Shown here: positions 52,195-61,547 of the stretch, piece by piece
Position numbering within the stretch: position 1 is the stretch's first letter
Layout of the letters: each line of letters begins with the position of its first letter
Assembly (NCBI RefSeq): GCF_024807945.1
Contig: NZ_JANUFD010000008.1
Coordinates: 248,001-312,000, forward strand
DNA length: 64,000 nt
Source: Pseudomonas sp. JUb42
GTDB lineage: Bacteria > Pseudomonadota > Gammaproteobacteria > Pseudomonadales > Pseudomonadaceae
Direction of reading: 5' to 3'
The notes under the pieces: generated by a model
The model's database searches: none
The model's input: only the letters and a program-made list of their open reading frames with translations
Told to the model about the DNA's origin: nothing
Made by a program: the position numbers and the translations under genes

Positions 52195-53142
52195 ATGCAA
52201 ATCAAACTCGCCAACCCCCGCGGCTTCTGCGCTGGAGTGGACCGCGCGATCGAAATCGTCAATCGGGCGCTGGAAGTGTTTGGGCCGCCGATCTATGTGC
52301 GTCATGAAGTGGTTCATAACAAATTCGTCGTCGAAGACCTGCGCGCCCGCGGGGCGATTTTCGTCGAAGAGCTGGACCAGGTGCCGGACGACGTCATCGT
52401 CATCTTCAGTGCCCACGGCGTTTCCCAGGCCGTGCGTACAGAAGCGGCTGGTCGTGGCCTCAAGGTGTTCGATGCGACCTGTCCGCTGGTGACCAAGGTG
52501 CATATCGAAGTCGCTCGCTACAGTCGCGACGGCCGCGAGTGCATCCTGATCGGCCACGAAGGCCATCCGGAAGTCGAAGGCACCATGGGCCAGTACGACG
52601 CCAGTAATGGTGGTGCGATCTATCTGGTCGAAGACGAGGAAGATGTCGCCAATCTTCAGGTGAATAACCCTGAATCCCTGGCGTTCGTGACCCAGACCAC
52701 CCTGTCCATGGATGACACCAGCCGGGTCATCGACGCTCTGCGTACGCGCTTCCCGAGTATTGGCGGACCGCGCAAGGACGATATCTGCTACGCCACGCAA
52801 AACCGCCAGGACGCAGTCAAGCAACTGGCCAACGAGTGTGATGTGGTGTTGGTGGTGGGCAGCCCGAACAGCTCCAACTCCAACCGTCTGCGCGAGCTGG
52901 CCGAGCGCATGGCGACGCCGGCCTACCTGATCGATGGCGCCGAAGACATGCAGCGTAGCTGGTTCGACGGTGTCGAGCGTATCGGTATCACGGCCGGTGC
53001 CTCGGCGCCGGAAGTGTTGGTGCGGGGCGTGATTCAGCAGTTGCAGGCCTGGGGAGCCGTCGGCGCCGATGAACTGGCCGGTCGTGCCGAGAACATCACC
53101 TTCTCGATGCCCAAGGAACTGCGGGTCAAATCCCTGCTTTGA
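52195..53142 (+). CDS. ispH: 4-hydroxy-3-methylbut-2-enyl diphosphate reductase
   Basis: 315 residues. Last enzyme of the MEP isoprenoid pathway, a 4Fe-4S protein that makes IPP and DMAPP. The three cluster cysteines are C12 (GFCAGV), DATCPLV near 96 and DDICYATQNRQ near 197. Start from ATG 52195; the frame is open 78 bases further up but without a site. ACACGAGGC precedes it. Confidence 0.97.
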   Translation: MQIKLANPRGFCAGVDRAIEIVNRALEVFGPPIYVRHEVVHNKFVVEDLRARGAIFVEELDQVPDDVIVIFSAHGVSQAVRTEAAGRGLKVFDATCPLVTKVHIEVARYSRDGRECILIGHEGHPEVEGTMGQYDASNGGAIYLVEDEEDVANLQVNNPESLAFVTQTTLSMDDTSRVIDALRTRFPSIGGPRKDDICYATQNRQDAVKQLANECDVVLVVGSPNSSNSNRLRELAERMATPAYLIDGAEDMQRSWFDGVERIGITAGASAPEVLVRGVIQQLQAWGAVGADELAGRAENITFSMPKELRVKSLL

Positions 53143-53148
53143 GCTGAG

Positions 53149-53637
53149 TCAGCCGCAGAGCGCCTGGTTGCTCTTGCTGTCATCGACACGTACCCGGCCA
53201 TTGGACGCCACTATCACCTGATAGTGGCTGCGCGGCTGATCGCGCATGCACATGTACAGCGAACCATTGCCAATTTGCAGCGGCATGCCCTGGGCGCTGA
53301 AACCAATGCTATTCATGATCTTGCTGTTGCCGACAATCCGCGGCTTGCCGTTGCGCGCGCGTTCGGCCAGCAGCGATTGTTCGTCGTCGTTGTCCGGGCG
53401 TATCTGCCAGCCCCGGCTCCAGTCAGCATCAATGGCTTCGACCCACATCGTCTGACTTCGTAACAGCGCCTCAGTCCTTGCGCTGCGCAGGCTGTGGGAA
53501 AGTTGCAGCGCAGCATCCCGATGGCGCTGTGCCTCGATCATTCCGGAGAAGCCGGGGTAGGCAATGCTGGCGAGTATGCCGACCAGGGTCAGCCCTATCA
53601 GCAGTTCAATCAGCCCGAAACCCTTCTGACATGTCAT
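53149..53637 (-). CDS. fimT: GspH/FimT-type pseudopilin (cluster 1)
   Basis: 162 residues from the ATG at 53637; an in-frame extension upstream lacks features. Type III signal peptide MTCQKG|FGLIELLIG with Glu at +5, then the hydrophobic N-terminal helix and GspH/FimT domain. Divergent from pilV, which starts 149 bases away. Its place next to ispH differs from P. aeruginosa, where fimT borders the pilus operon at the other end. Confidence 0.85.
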   Translation of the reverse strand: MTCQKGFGLIELLIGLTLVGILASIAYPGFSGMIEAQRHRDAALQLSHSLRSARTEALLRSQTMWVEAIDADWSRGWQIRPDNDDEQSLLAERARNGKPRIVGNSKIMNSIGFSAQGMPLQIGNGSLYMCMRDQPRSHYQVIVASNGRVRVDDSKSNQALCG

Positions 53638-53785
53638 GGCGCACTCCTTTGCGCAGTGATCAGGTGCACAAGCAGACACCTCCCTGCGCCTGTGCGCGAG
53701 TGAAAAACCGTTACACATTGCGCCAGCGAACCTCAAAGTTCTCGGCTTCAATTGCAACGCCAAAGGCTCAAGGAGGAGCTGAACG

Positions 53786-54277
53786 ATGTGTAAGGGTGCG
53801 TTGCGTCACCAAAGCGGGATAAGCCTGATCGAGGTGCTGATTACCGGATTGGTACTGACTGTCGGGCTGCTGGGGGCTGCAGCGGTTCAGCTCAAGGCCT
53901 TGCAGTATGCCGATGCCGCGCGCATGGACGCCCAGGCGGGCCTGATCGCCTATGACATCCTTGACCGCATCCGCGCCAATGTAGACGGCAACCCCCATCG
54001 TGCGGCAGCGATCTTCGCCAGTTACGCGCTGGCTTCTCTGGATCAGGCGCCATCCAGCGGTAATCCGGGCAACGCCCGTGATCAGGATCTGTTCGACTTC
54101 AAAAGCAATATCCATGCGTTCGCAGGTAAAGACGCTGAAGCCAGCATCGTTCTCCATGCCCCCTCGATGATCGTCAATCTGCAATGGAGCGATCGCCGCG
54201 CAGCAGGACAGGAGGGAGCGTTAAGGGCATTCACCCTGGAGAGCGCCGTTGATAGCCATCTGGTGCTTACACCATGA
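53786..54277 (+). CDS. pilV: Type IV pilus minor pilin PilV (cluster 1)
   Basis: 163 residues. Prepilin leader MCKGALRHQSG|ISLIEVLITG, with Ile at +1 rather than the usual Phe/Met and Glu at +5. GLLGAAAVQLKALQYAD matches PilV. AAGGAGGAG lies upstream. The next gene starts in its stop codon (ATGA). Weakly similar to the other pilV in this window. Confidence 0.88.
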   Translation: MCKGALRHQSGISLIEVLITGLVLTVGLLGAAAVQLKALQYADAARMDAQAGLIAYDILDRIRANVDGNPHRAAAIFASYALASLDQAPSSGNPGNARDQDLFDFKSNIHAFAGKDAEASIVLHAPSMIVNLQWSDRRAAGQEGALRAFTLESAVDSHLVLTP

Positions 54278-54921
54278 AGGGCTTCAGTCTGATTGAAATC
54301 ATGCTCGCCCTGGCATTGGGCCTGATCCTGTCTCTCGGTTTGACACGCTTGCTGCTGGCCACTCAGAGCAGCTATCTGGCCCAGGATGCCGCCATGCGCA
54401 TGCAGGAAGATGCCCGCTTCCTGTTGCAGAAACTGGCGCAGGAAATCCGCATGGCCGGGATGTATGGCTGCACTGCTTTTGAAGTGACGGCCAGCGTGCC
54501 CGAGCTTTTCCGACAGCCGCTGCGTTGGGAGCCGCAAAGACAAACCCTGAGTCTGATCACCGCTGATGCAGGCAACCCGGACTGGACAGCAGTCTCCGAC
54601 TGCCAGACAGCGGCCAAGCTGTACGTGGGCAAGGTCACCCGACCAGAGCAAGTCAGCTTCTACCTGCGCCAGCTAAACTACAGATTCACCGGTAATGAAA
54701 TACAACTGGAAGGCCAGGGGCTGGTGCAGAACGTCAAGGCGTTCAGCGTCTCCTTTGGCCTGGCCGGTACGCCGATGCACTACAGCCCGGAACTGCCCGC
54801 CGCGCGTGCGGCAGACCTGCGCAGTGTGCGCCTGAGCCTGACCTTGACCGACCCGCAACAGCGCACAGCCGATCAGACCTGGCATCTGGCTGTAGCCCTG
54901 CGCAATGGCTGGCGCACATGA
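54274..54921 (+). CDS. pilW: Type IV pilus minor pilin PilW (cluster 1)
   Basis: 215 residues. The prepilin leader is only three residues, MKG|FSLIEIMLA, with Glu at +5, followed by a hydrophobic helix. PilW-type ARFLLQKLAQEIRMAGMYGC with the conserved disulphide-type Cys. Overlaps pilV and pilX by four bases each. The PilW copy at 61.5 kb is much closer to P. aeruginosa PilW. Confidence 0.85.
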   Translation: MKGFSLIEIMLALALGLILSLGLTRLLLATQSSYLAQDAAMRMQEDARFLLQKLAQEIRMAGMYGCTAFEVTASVPELFRQPLRWEPQRQTLSLITADAGNPDWTAVSDCQTAAKLYVGKVTRPEQVSFYLRQLNYRFTGNEIQLEGQGLVQNVKAFSVSFGLAGTPMHYSPELPAARAADLRSVRLSLTLTDPQQRTADQTWHLAVALRNGWRT

Positions 54922-55409
54922 GCCGCGCCGCGCAACGCGGGCTGGTCTTGCCGACCAGCCTGATATTCCTGCTGATGCTGCTTCTACTGAGCGGCGCCAG
55001 CCTGCAAACCGCGTCCCTGCAAGAGAAGATCGTCGCCAGTCAGCACCTGGGCAATCGATCCCTGCAGAAAGCCGAAGCGGTGCTGCGCAGTGCTGAGTCT
55101 TCATTGCGCGTGCCCGGCGACATGTTGCCCGACTGCCTCTACTGCCTGCCGCCGCCCGAGTCGTTCAAGGTCGATCGTGCCGGAGCACAAGGCGGCTCCG
55201 GCTTGCCCTGGCTGGCCACGGCGGGCGGCTATTACCTGATCCAGAAGCTGGGCCAGAGCGACGTACCCGTCAGTCGCCCACCCAATTGCCCTGCGTCCGG
55301 CCCAATGACCCTGCATCGCATTACCGCCGTGGCGGTGCAGGGGAGGTCACGGACGGTACTTGAGACGATTTATGCTGACTGCCGGATCATGTGGCGGCAG
55401 TTGCAATAG
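54918..55409 (+). CDS. pilX: Type IV pilus assembly protein PilX (cluster 1)
   Basis: 163 residues. N-terminus MSRAAQRG|LVLPTSLIFLLMLLLLSG: prepilin-like with Leu at +1 and no Glu at +5, as in PilX/GspK-like pilins that cap the fibre. SLQEKIVASQHLGNRSLQKAEAVLRSAE matches PilX. Overlaps pilW by four bases; a REP element separates it from pilE. Confidence 0.85.
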   Translation: MSRAAQRGLVLPTSLIFLLMLLLLSGASLQTASLQEKIVASQHLGNRSLQKAEAVLRSAESSLRVPGDMLPDCLYCLPPPESFKVDRAGAQGGSGLPWLATAGGYYLIQKLGQSDVPVSRPPNCPASGPMTLHRITAVAVQGRSRTVLETIYADCRIMWRQLQ

Positions 55410-55413
55410 GGGA

Positions 55414-55500
55414 TGTGGGAGCAGGCTTGCCTGCGAATAGGGTCTATGAATGGCGTCTACCTGATATAGCGCTTTCGCAGCCTTCGGCAGCTCCTACAAA
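55414..55500. repeat. Chimeric REP element between pilX and pilE
   Basis: Left arm TGTGGGAGCAGGCTTGCCTG is of the GTGGGAGC family; the right arm GCAGCCTTCGGCAGCTCCTACAAA (start 55477) is of the family seen at 15462. The two arms are not mutual complements, so this looks like two half-elements joined. Confidence 0.75.
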
Positions 55501-55546
55501 AAGCCCATTCCAATTCAGGTAGATGTGTTTGCCAGGAGGCTATTCG

Positions 55547-55969
55547 ATGAAATCCAGAATCACCGGCTTCACCTTGTTCGAGCTACTGATCGCCATGGCC
55601 ATAGTCGCGATTCTGACCAGCATCGCCTACCCGGCCTACAACGAATACGTCCGGCGCGCCCATCGCGCGGATATCAGCGGGTTGCTCAGCGATATCGCCC
55701 ATCAACTGGAGCGCTTCTATTCACGCCATGGGCAATACGCCGACGTGCCAGGGCCACCGCCCTTCAAACCGGAGATTCCTGCTGATAACGGCGTTTACGC
55801 TATCGAGGCCGAGCGGGGTGATGGTCAGCGATTTGTGTTAAGCGCTTCACCGCTGGCGGGTGGCAAGATGGCGGGAGATCGCTGTGGGCGGTTTGTGCTC
55901 GATCATCTGGGGCGCAGGGATAATCGCGAGAGCAGCACTGATACGGCGTTTTGTTGGGGACGCAGCTGA
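55547..55969 (+). CDS. pilE: Type IV pilus minor pilin PilE (cluster 1)
   Basis: 140 residues from the ATG behind CCAGGAGG. Leader MKSRITG|FTLFELLIAMAI with Glu at +5, IAYPAYNEYVRRAHRADI and a C-terminal disulphide loop (DRCGR...AFCWG). Last gene of the pilVWXE set, which lacks pilY1 and fimU. Confidence 0.88.
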   Translation: MKSRITGFTLFELLIAMAIVAILTSIAYPAYNEYVRRAHRADISGLLSDIAHQLERFYSRHGQYADVPGPPPFKPEIPADNGVYAIEAERGDGQRFVLSASPLAGGKMAGDRCGRFVLDHLGRRDNRESSTDTAFCWGRS

Positions 55970-56024
55970 AATGCGCTCCCGTCGGCGCAAACTACATGTA
56001 ATTTACTGAATCACTGGCAGCTTT

Positions 56025-56116
56025 TGTGGGAGCGAATTTATTCGCGAAAGCGGTATGTCAGGCGCAAAGCATGTATCGACTGTAACGGCCTCTTCGCGAA
56101 TGAATTCGCTCCCACA
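56025..56116. repeat. REP-type inverted repeat between the two pilin clusters
   Basis: TGTGGGAGCGAATTTATTCG and CGAATGAATTCGCTCCCACA around a 50-base centre; a further half-arm CGCTCCCACAG follows at 56120. Its left flank (AATTTACTGA...CACTG from 56000) is shared with the copy at 10180. It lies between the convergent pilE genes. Confidence 0.85.
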
Positions 56117-56155
56117 ATTCGCTCCCACAGAGTTCCTTATCACACCATCTTGCGG

Positions 56156-56566
56156 TTACTTCCAGCAGTCCGTGGTGGCGGGCGATGGGTTCCGAGCTCC
56201 TGCCTGATCGACACTCATGTTGCCGCAGCTATCAGTGGTCTGGCTGCCTTGTGGAGCGACCTGCACGGTGTAGGTCGTGGCTGTGCCAGTTACGCTGAGG
56301 GTGTACTTGTTCGTAGGCGAGTTGGTATTGGTAATGCCGATAGCCGCAGCAGAGGTCCCAACTGGATAGCTGTTGTTTTGCGCGTAATACCGCTCCATCC
56401 GCGCTGTGGCGTCGGCAAGCATGGCGATACCTTCCGAGCGATAGCTCTTCTGTACGTACTTGACGTAACTGGGGTAGGCGATGGCGGTGAGGATGCCGAC
56501 CACGGCGACGGCAATCATCAACTCAATCAGGGTGAAGCCACGTTGTTTGTGCATAAGAACTCTCAT
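56156..56566 (-). CDS. pilE: Type IV pilus minor pilin PilE (cluster 2)
   Basis: 136 residues, or 132 from the ATG at 56554 that has a GAGAG site. Leader MRVLMHKQRG|FTLIELMIAVAVVG with Glu at +5, IAYPSYVKYVQKSYRSEGIAML, and a C-terminal disulphide loop (DSCGNM...DCWK). The start shares one base with the pilY1 stop. In P. aeruginosa a small pilY2 lies between pilY1 and pilE; here it is missing. Confidence 0.9.
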   Translation of the reverse strand: MRVLMHKQRGFTLIELMIAVAVVGILTAIAYPSYVKYVQKSYRSEGIAMLADATARMERYYAQNNSYPVGTSAAAIGITNTNSPTNKYTLSVTGTATTYTVQVAPQGSQTTDSCGNMSVDQAGARNPSPATTDCWK

Positions 56567-59500
56567 TATTGGCTCCAGGGCATGACGCGCCAGCTTTGCC
56601 GACCATCGAATTTGTTACCCAGACTTACACCCATCAACGAGCCATCGGCACTGACGTTGGAGCCGTTGACTGCGCCTGCGACGTTGGTGTTGGAGTTGGA
56701 CATAAAGGCCAGACCGCCCGCTACGGTGGCGTAAGCGCTGACCACGCCGCCGTTGAGTTTATCGGCGTCGGTGATGGTACCGGTACGGCTGAAGTTGAAC
56801 ACACTGAAGGTGGTTGCCCCACCGGTATTCGGGTCCAGGCCATAGCTCCAGCCGGTGATCCCCGGGGTGCAGACGTCCGTGCTTGGGGTTCGGGTCGATA
56901 CGAACAGCACGCTGGGCGTCAGGTTCATCGCGTCGACCAAGCGTTCACCGAGGTAGGTCGTACCGACTGCGAAGTCCAGATACCAGCCGTATTTGCTGGT
57001 CCAGTCCACGTTATTGGCACTGACCGTACGTACCGTCTGAATGGTTGAGCTGAAGGTGCTCGTACTTTGTGCAGTAATAGTCTGCGCCTGCAGGTTGGCA
57101 CGATTCAGGGTTGGCGCACTGTTACTGGCCTGCTTGTCCCAGATGCCATAGAGCGTTTGCAGATCAGTACTGGTCTTGTCGGCCGAGGTGAAATAACGGC
57201 CTGTGCCGAAAATGACCAATATCCCGGTCCCGGTCGGATGGCGTATGACCACAGGTGGCGCGGTGATCGACTGTACCGCTGCGTTATTGGCGTCGCTGAC
57301 GGTGGCTTTGTAAAGTGGGGTATTGCTGAACGAGACAACCCAGCTGCTGGTGCTGGTAGCGTTCAAGTCAAAACGCCAAAGATTGCCGTTCAGGTCACCG
57401 GCATAGACATAGTCGGCTATGCCATCTGAGTCAAAGTCCAACACTACAGGGGAAGACAGGCCGTTATCAACTGCAACCGACGTGGTGAGTTTTTTGATCA
57501 GTGCGCCAGTCGCGGCATTGATGACCAGTAGCGAAGCGTTGCCGTTACTGCCGTTGTAGCCATTGCCGATGATTACGCCCCATTGGTCCGAGTGCAGTTT
57601 GGTGACCACTGGTATGGAGAAGGTGGAACCAACATCAGTATCAGCGGTGTATTCCCATAGCAGGCTGATGCTGTCCGGGTCGGTGACATCGAGAGCGAAG
57701 ATTTCCCGCCCACCCGCACCCAGGGTACCGACCAGAATAGTATGCCAGGCACCGCCGAAGTAAATATCGGAAATGACGGGTGAGCCATCGACGAAGAAGC
57801 GGTGCAGCGAGGAGTCGGTGTTATAGGTCTTGGCGGTCAGGGCGCTGAGGTTGGGAAATACCGCCGACGGCACAAAGGCAAATTTCTCCACCCCGGTGGC
57901 GGTGTCGAAACCATGCAGCATCCCATCGTTGGCACCCACATAGACCTGGCCACGCCGCGTAGCCTGGGTATTTTTGAATGTCTGGTAATCGCCAGGCGAG
58001 CCGCCCAATGCCTCTGCGATCGCCGGAATATATTTGGCTGTGGTAACCACGGCTGGGCCCGAGTTGACGATATCGCCTATCAGGGACGCGCGTTTGCGGA
58101 ACGTGGAGGTCTCTTTACTGGTGTCACCACGCAGAAAATCCACCTGGTCCGTAGTCAGGGGAGTGGTAAGGGTGGGGGTTTTGCTATTCACGTTGCTGTA
58201 GTTGAAGGGCTGCAACGCCGTGCCAGCGTTGTTGGCCATCGTGATGTTTCGTGAGCCCCAGGCGGGCATCTGCGCGGCTGCCGACCAGTTGACGGTCGAG
58301 GTAGTCGAGGTAGTCGTTGTGGTAACGGTGGTCTTGGTCAGATCCCCGCTCCAATAAGCGACGTTCATGCTGTTGACGTAGGTCGCGTTGGAGTTATTGA
58401 CGCCCAACTGCGGTGATACAGCGGGCGCTGCCACCGAGCTGTTTTTTTGCAGGATCTGGTTGAAGGCTGCCGCCAACTGGGTTTTCAGGTTTGAAGCGCT
58501 GGTGACCAAAAAGTAGTTGTTCGGGGTGCCTGACTTGGCCGAATCCCATTGGCCCGAAACAGGGGTACTACCGGTGACGTTGCTGCTATCACCGAAACCA
58601 CCCCATTTGGCTGCGTACCACAGTGGGTTTTGCAGGTTGGTAATGAGGGTTGCAGACGATGGGGTGAAAGTGCGGGTATGGCTGGAGCCCAACCCAGGCA
58701 GAGAAGAGCCGGCGCAGGTTGCACTAACGCTACTGGTGTTGGTAGAGGGGTTGGCGCAGGAGCCCGGCAATTGGCTGCCGGGGGTGTCCAGAACGTAATT
58801 CCTGAGGCCTGTGCCACCGCCGGTAACCTCCAGATAAATACCGTCAGCGGTTGTGCCGGAAATGGTGTAGCCCATGTGCGACTCGTTGCCCGCTGACGCA
58901 TAGACTGTCTGGCTTACTACCGTCAGGGTGTTTGCCGCAGTGACCGACACGGTATAGAGCACGATGGCGTCCATATCGTAGTCGCAGCTTTGCTCACAGT
59001 CGTCGTATACCACACGGAAAACCGCCTGGGCACGACCCCCATTGACGGTTGAGTCCGACGGCTGGCCGGGCATGTTGTACATCGAGTCGACATAAAAACC
59101 GGTCAGTTGCTCGGTAGACGTGGTGTTGGTCACCTTGCCAAACGGCACCAGCGTAATGGTGCCGCCGCCGACCGGCATCTGGATGCGCGGCAGGGTTGAA
59201 GACAGAGCGATGGATAAGGTCTGCACCTTCTGGTTGCCAGGCGTCGTGATCGGATTGGTATTGCCAAAGTAAGCCACGGCTGCGGCGTTATAAGTACCTT
59301 GCTTGGTTGGCTCTTCCGGCAAGCCGCGGATGGTGCCGAAGCTGGCGGCACTCTTGGCGGTTGGTGCAGTATCGTATGTAGACGTAGTCTGGCCGATGTT
59401 AATGTTCTTGGTGCCGCCGACATCGTTACTCCAAATGGTACCGCCCAAGGATGCCGCGTTGAAATCGCTCAAGGCGGTGGTGGCCGACGTGCCGCCGGTA

Positions 59501-60972
59501 ATGGTGAAACTACTGCCGGGCAGGTCCGAATCGTAGTTGGGGTTTACGTCGCTGACCAAGGTCTGGAAGGGTTTCGAGCAGGACGGATAAGTCGGCGGCG
59601 AAGCATTGGCATTCGGGGTGCTTGAGTACGGGTTGCTCCATGTGCTTAGACTGGTAAGCCCCAGGCCCGTGTCGATACTGCCGGCGGCATAACCTGCGGT
59701 CGGGGAGGTGGAGCCGCTGAAATAACGCAGCGTCTCGAACATCATCTCGGCCAGGGGGTTACCCCAGTTATTACAGTTGCCATTGGTCATGCCGGTAGAG
59801 CCGGTATCGTTGCACTTGGCATTGGCCAGCAACAGACTGTCGAGGCTGCCTATCAGACTCCCCTTTGTGTAGGTGGTTGTACCACCGGAGACTGTCTTGG
59901 TACCAAAGATCCCGGTGGTTGGATCGACCTCTGTACCAAAACTGCTCATGGCCTTGCGTAGAACGCCGCCTTGCATGTTGTTGTTATAGGTGCCTGTCAT
60001 CAGGCCGAAATACATCTGGTTGCCTTCACCGTAATCGTGAAGGATGCCCGTAGGTTTGTACTGATTGTTTGCATAGGCCTTGCAGTTGGTTTCCAGATTC
60101 GGAAGCTTGCAGACCTCTACGCGCACATTGTAATTGGTTGGGGTGACGCCAACGTTGTTACCGCTGGTGTTGGTGGCCGTTGTACTGCCTTCTGTACCAT
60201 CCCGGGATACCCAACCGAAGACCCGGACATTCTGGACGTTGGATAGCACGCGCAGCAGAGGTGGGTTGCTGGATACGTTAGGGTCTTGCGTGTTGGAACG
60301 ATCGCTGTTGTTGGCAAACAGGGCGTAGTAACTGGCGCCGGGGTTACTGGCGATAGGGGTATAGTCGGTGAGCAGATAGCCGTTTGCCTTGATCAGGTCT
60401 GCAGTGGTTGACGCGCCTATGTACTCTTTACCCCAGGTGTGCGCATCCGTGGTGATAAAGGCACGCTCCAGTATGGTTTGCGTGGCGGTGTCTACGGTTC
60501 GATACCCCCCGTACAGCACTTTACGCAGGGCATCAGCTCGGGAAGTGGTCACGTAATTGAGGAAGTTGCCGCTCCAGCTACCGGGGCATTTCCATATTGG
60601 TACATCGGCAGTGCCGGCATTGGTGGCGAGCACTGAAGGAGAGAAGTAGCCGCTGCCGTAGCTGTAGCACTTTGCCGAATCGAAATAGCCGAGGTAGATA
60701 ATGGACGGTTTAAAGTGAAGTTCCAAAGAACCATCACCATCCAGATCAGACGCATCATTATAAGCCGGAAAAAACAGCTTATGGTCCCGCGCCACCACCA
60801 GCATATTCAGCGGCGGCACCGCATTGTTGACGAACAGCGGCACTTGCGCCGGAACCTGGCTGATCGCATGCGCCGCCAGTGGAGCAAGACCAAGCAGCAG
60901 GGGCAGGGCCGTGAAAAAACGACGGATAGCTATTGAAGGTTTCATGGTCGGCCCATTCGTGCTGCTGTTCAT
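56566..60972 (-). CDS. pilY1: Type IV pilus tip adhesin PilY1, enlarged
   Basis: 1468 residues from the ATG overlapping the pilX stop (60972); an alternative start at 60945 gives MKPSIAIRRFF and a signal peptide cut after AAHA. C-terminal beta-propeller with Ca-binding loop DFDSDGIAD near residue 1178 and VGANDGMLHGFD. The N-terminal half has an extra Asp-rich Ca-type loop (DLDGDGSLE, near 75) and much Thr/Ser/Asn/Gly-rich repeat-like sequence; I see no canonical DxSxS metal site of the VWA domain found in P. aeruginosa PilY1. That protein has about 1160 residues. Lower GC than neighbours. Located at pilus tip, for adhesion and priming. Confidence 0.9.
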   Translation of the reverse strand: MNSSTNGPTMKPSIAIRRFFTALPLLLGLAPLAAHAISQVPAQVPLFVNNAVPPLNMLVVARDHKLFFPAYNDASDLDGDGSLELHFKPSIIYLGYFDSAKCYSYGSGYFSPSVLATNAGTADVPIWKCPGSWSGNFLNYVTTSRADALRKVLYGGYRTVDTATQTILERAFITTDAHTWGKEYIGASTTADLIKANGYLLTDYTPIASNPGASYYALFANNSDRSNTQDPNVSSNPPLLRVLSNVQNVRVFGWVSRDGTEGSTTATNTSGNNVGVTPTNYNVRVEVCKLPNLETNCKAYANNQYKPTGILHDYGEGNQMYFGLMTGTYNNNMQGGVLRKAMSSFGTEVDPTTGIFGTKTVSGGTTTYTKGSLIGSLDSLLLANAKCNDTGSTGMTNGNCNNWGNPLAEMMFETLRYFSGSTSPTAGYAAGSIDTGLGLTSLSTWSNPYSSTPNANASPPTYPSCSKPFQTLVSDVNPNYDSDLPGSSFTITGGTSATTALSDFNAASLGGTIWSNDVGGTKNINIGQTTSTYDTAPTAKSAASFGTIRGLPEEPTKQGTYNAAAVAYFGNTNPITTPGNQKVQTLSIALSSTLPRIQMPVGGGTITLVPFGKVTNTTSTEQLTGFYVDSMYNMPGQPSDSTVNGGRAQAVFRVVYDDCEQSCDYDMDAIVLYTVSVTAANTLTVVSQTVYASAGNESHMGYTISGTTADGIYLEVTGGGTGLRNYVLDTPGSQLPGSCANPSTNTSSVSATCAGSSLPGLGSSHTRTFTPSSATLITNLQNPLWYAAKWGGFGDSSNVTGSTPVSGQWDSAKSGTPNNYFLVTSASNLKTQLAAAFNQILQKNSSVAAPAVSPQLGVNNSNATYVNSMNVAYWSGDLTKTTVTTTTTSTTSTVNWSAAAQMPAWGSRNITMANNAGTALQPFNYSNVNSKTPTLTTPLTTDQVDFLRGDTSKETSTFRKRASLIGDIVNSGPAVVTTAKYIPAIAEALGGSPGDYQTFKNTQATRRGQVYVGANDGMLHGFDTATGVEKFAFVPSAVFPNLSALTAKTYNTDSSLHRFFVDGSPVISDIYFGGAWHTILVGTLGAGGREIFALDVTDPDSISLLWEYTADTDVGSTFSIPVVTKLHSDQWGVIIGNGYNGSNGNASLLVINAATGALIKKLTTSVAVDNGLSSPVVLDFDSDGIADYVYAGDLNGNLWRFDLNATSTSSWVVSFSNTPLYKATVSDANNAAVQSITAPPVVIRHPTGTGILVIFGTGRYFTSADKTSTDLQTLYGIWDKQASNSAPTLNRANLQAQTITAQSTSTFSSTIQTVRTVSANNVDWTSKYGWYLDFAVGTTYLGERLVDAMNLTPSVLFVSTRTPSTDVCTPGITGWSYGLDPNTGGATTFSVFNFSRTGTITDADKLNGGVVSAYATVAGGLAFMSNSNTNVAGAVNGSNVSADGSLMGVSLGNKFDGRQSWRVMPWSQ

Positions 60973-61547
60973 TGCTGCGGTGGATAGTAGTGAGCGTATA
61001 CCGAGCGCTTGATCACCCGCCGCGTCGTGGTATCGCTGGTGCACAGTACGGTAGAAGCGCAGGAATTCACTTCGAAATACAGCACGCCGCAACCGGTCAG
61101 GGCGCAACTGTTCATGCTCTTGTCCAGCTTGCCGATTTGCACGACATACCACTGGATCTTGGTGTCATAGCCACTGACCGTGGCAACGTTAGTGGCATAG
61201 GTGGAAGTAAAGCGCGTCGGCGTGTCTTTCGTGAGATCGGCGGTCAGTTCCGACACCATCCAGGGCATGCACACATCCGTGGTGCAGGCGCGTACGACTG
61301 AGGGGGCGACTGTACCGTTGACCCGGGTAATACTCAGCTCGCCAATGCGTAAACCGGCTTCGGCGGCCTCTTCAAGGACTTTCTCCTGCTTGAGATTACC
61401 GGTAATGCGCGATTCCAGAGCCACGCCACGCATGCTGGAAATGCCCAGCACGGTGATGATCAACAGGAACACCAGCGCCACGATCAACGTGACCCCGGAC
61501 TGTGAGAATGCCATGGGCCTGCGAGGCCGGAGTGCGGAGGTGATCAT
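60969..61547 (-). CDS. pilX: Type IV pilus assembly protein PilX (cluster 2)
   Basis: 192 residues. Leader then FSQSGVTLIVALVFLLIITVLGISSMRGVALESRITGNLKQ, the PilX N-terminal pattern; no Glu at +5. ATGA overlap with the upstream pilW and four-base overlap with pilY1, so tightly coupled. Central Cys-rich part (CALTGCGVLYFEVNSCAS). Confidence 0.9.
   Translation of the reverse strand: MITSALRPRRPMAFSQSGVTLIVALVFLLIITVLGISSMRGVALESRITGNLKQEKVLEEAAEAGLRIGELSITRVNGTVAPSVVRACTTDVCMPWMVSELTADLTKDTPTRFTSTYATNVATVSGYDTKIQWYVVQIGKLDKSMNSCALTGCGVLYFEVNSCASTVLCTSDTTTRRVIKRSVYAHYYPPQQ

Noticed and set aside
55410..56155. CRISPR-like repeated GTGGGAGCG segments
   Set aside because: They are dispersed palindromic REP units with irregular spacing and no spacers or cas genes.
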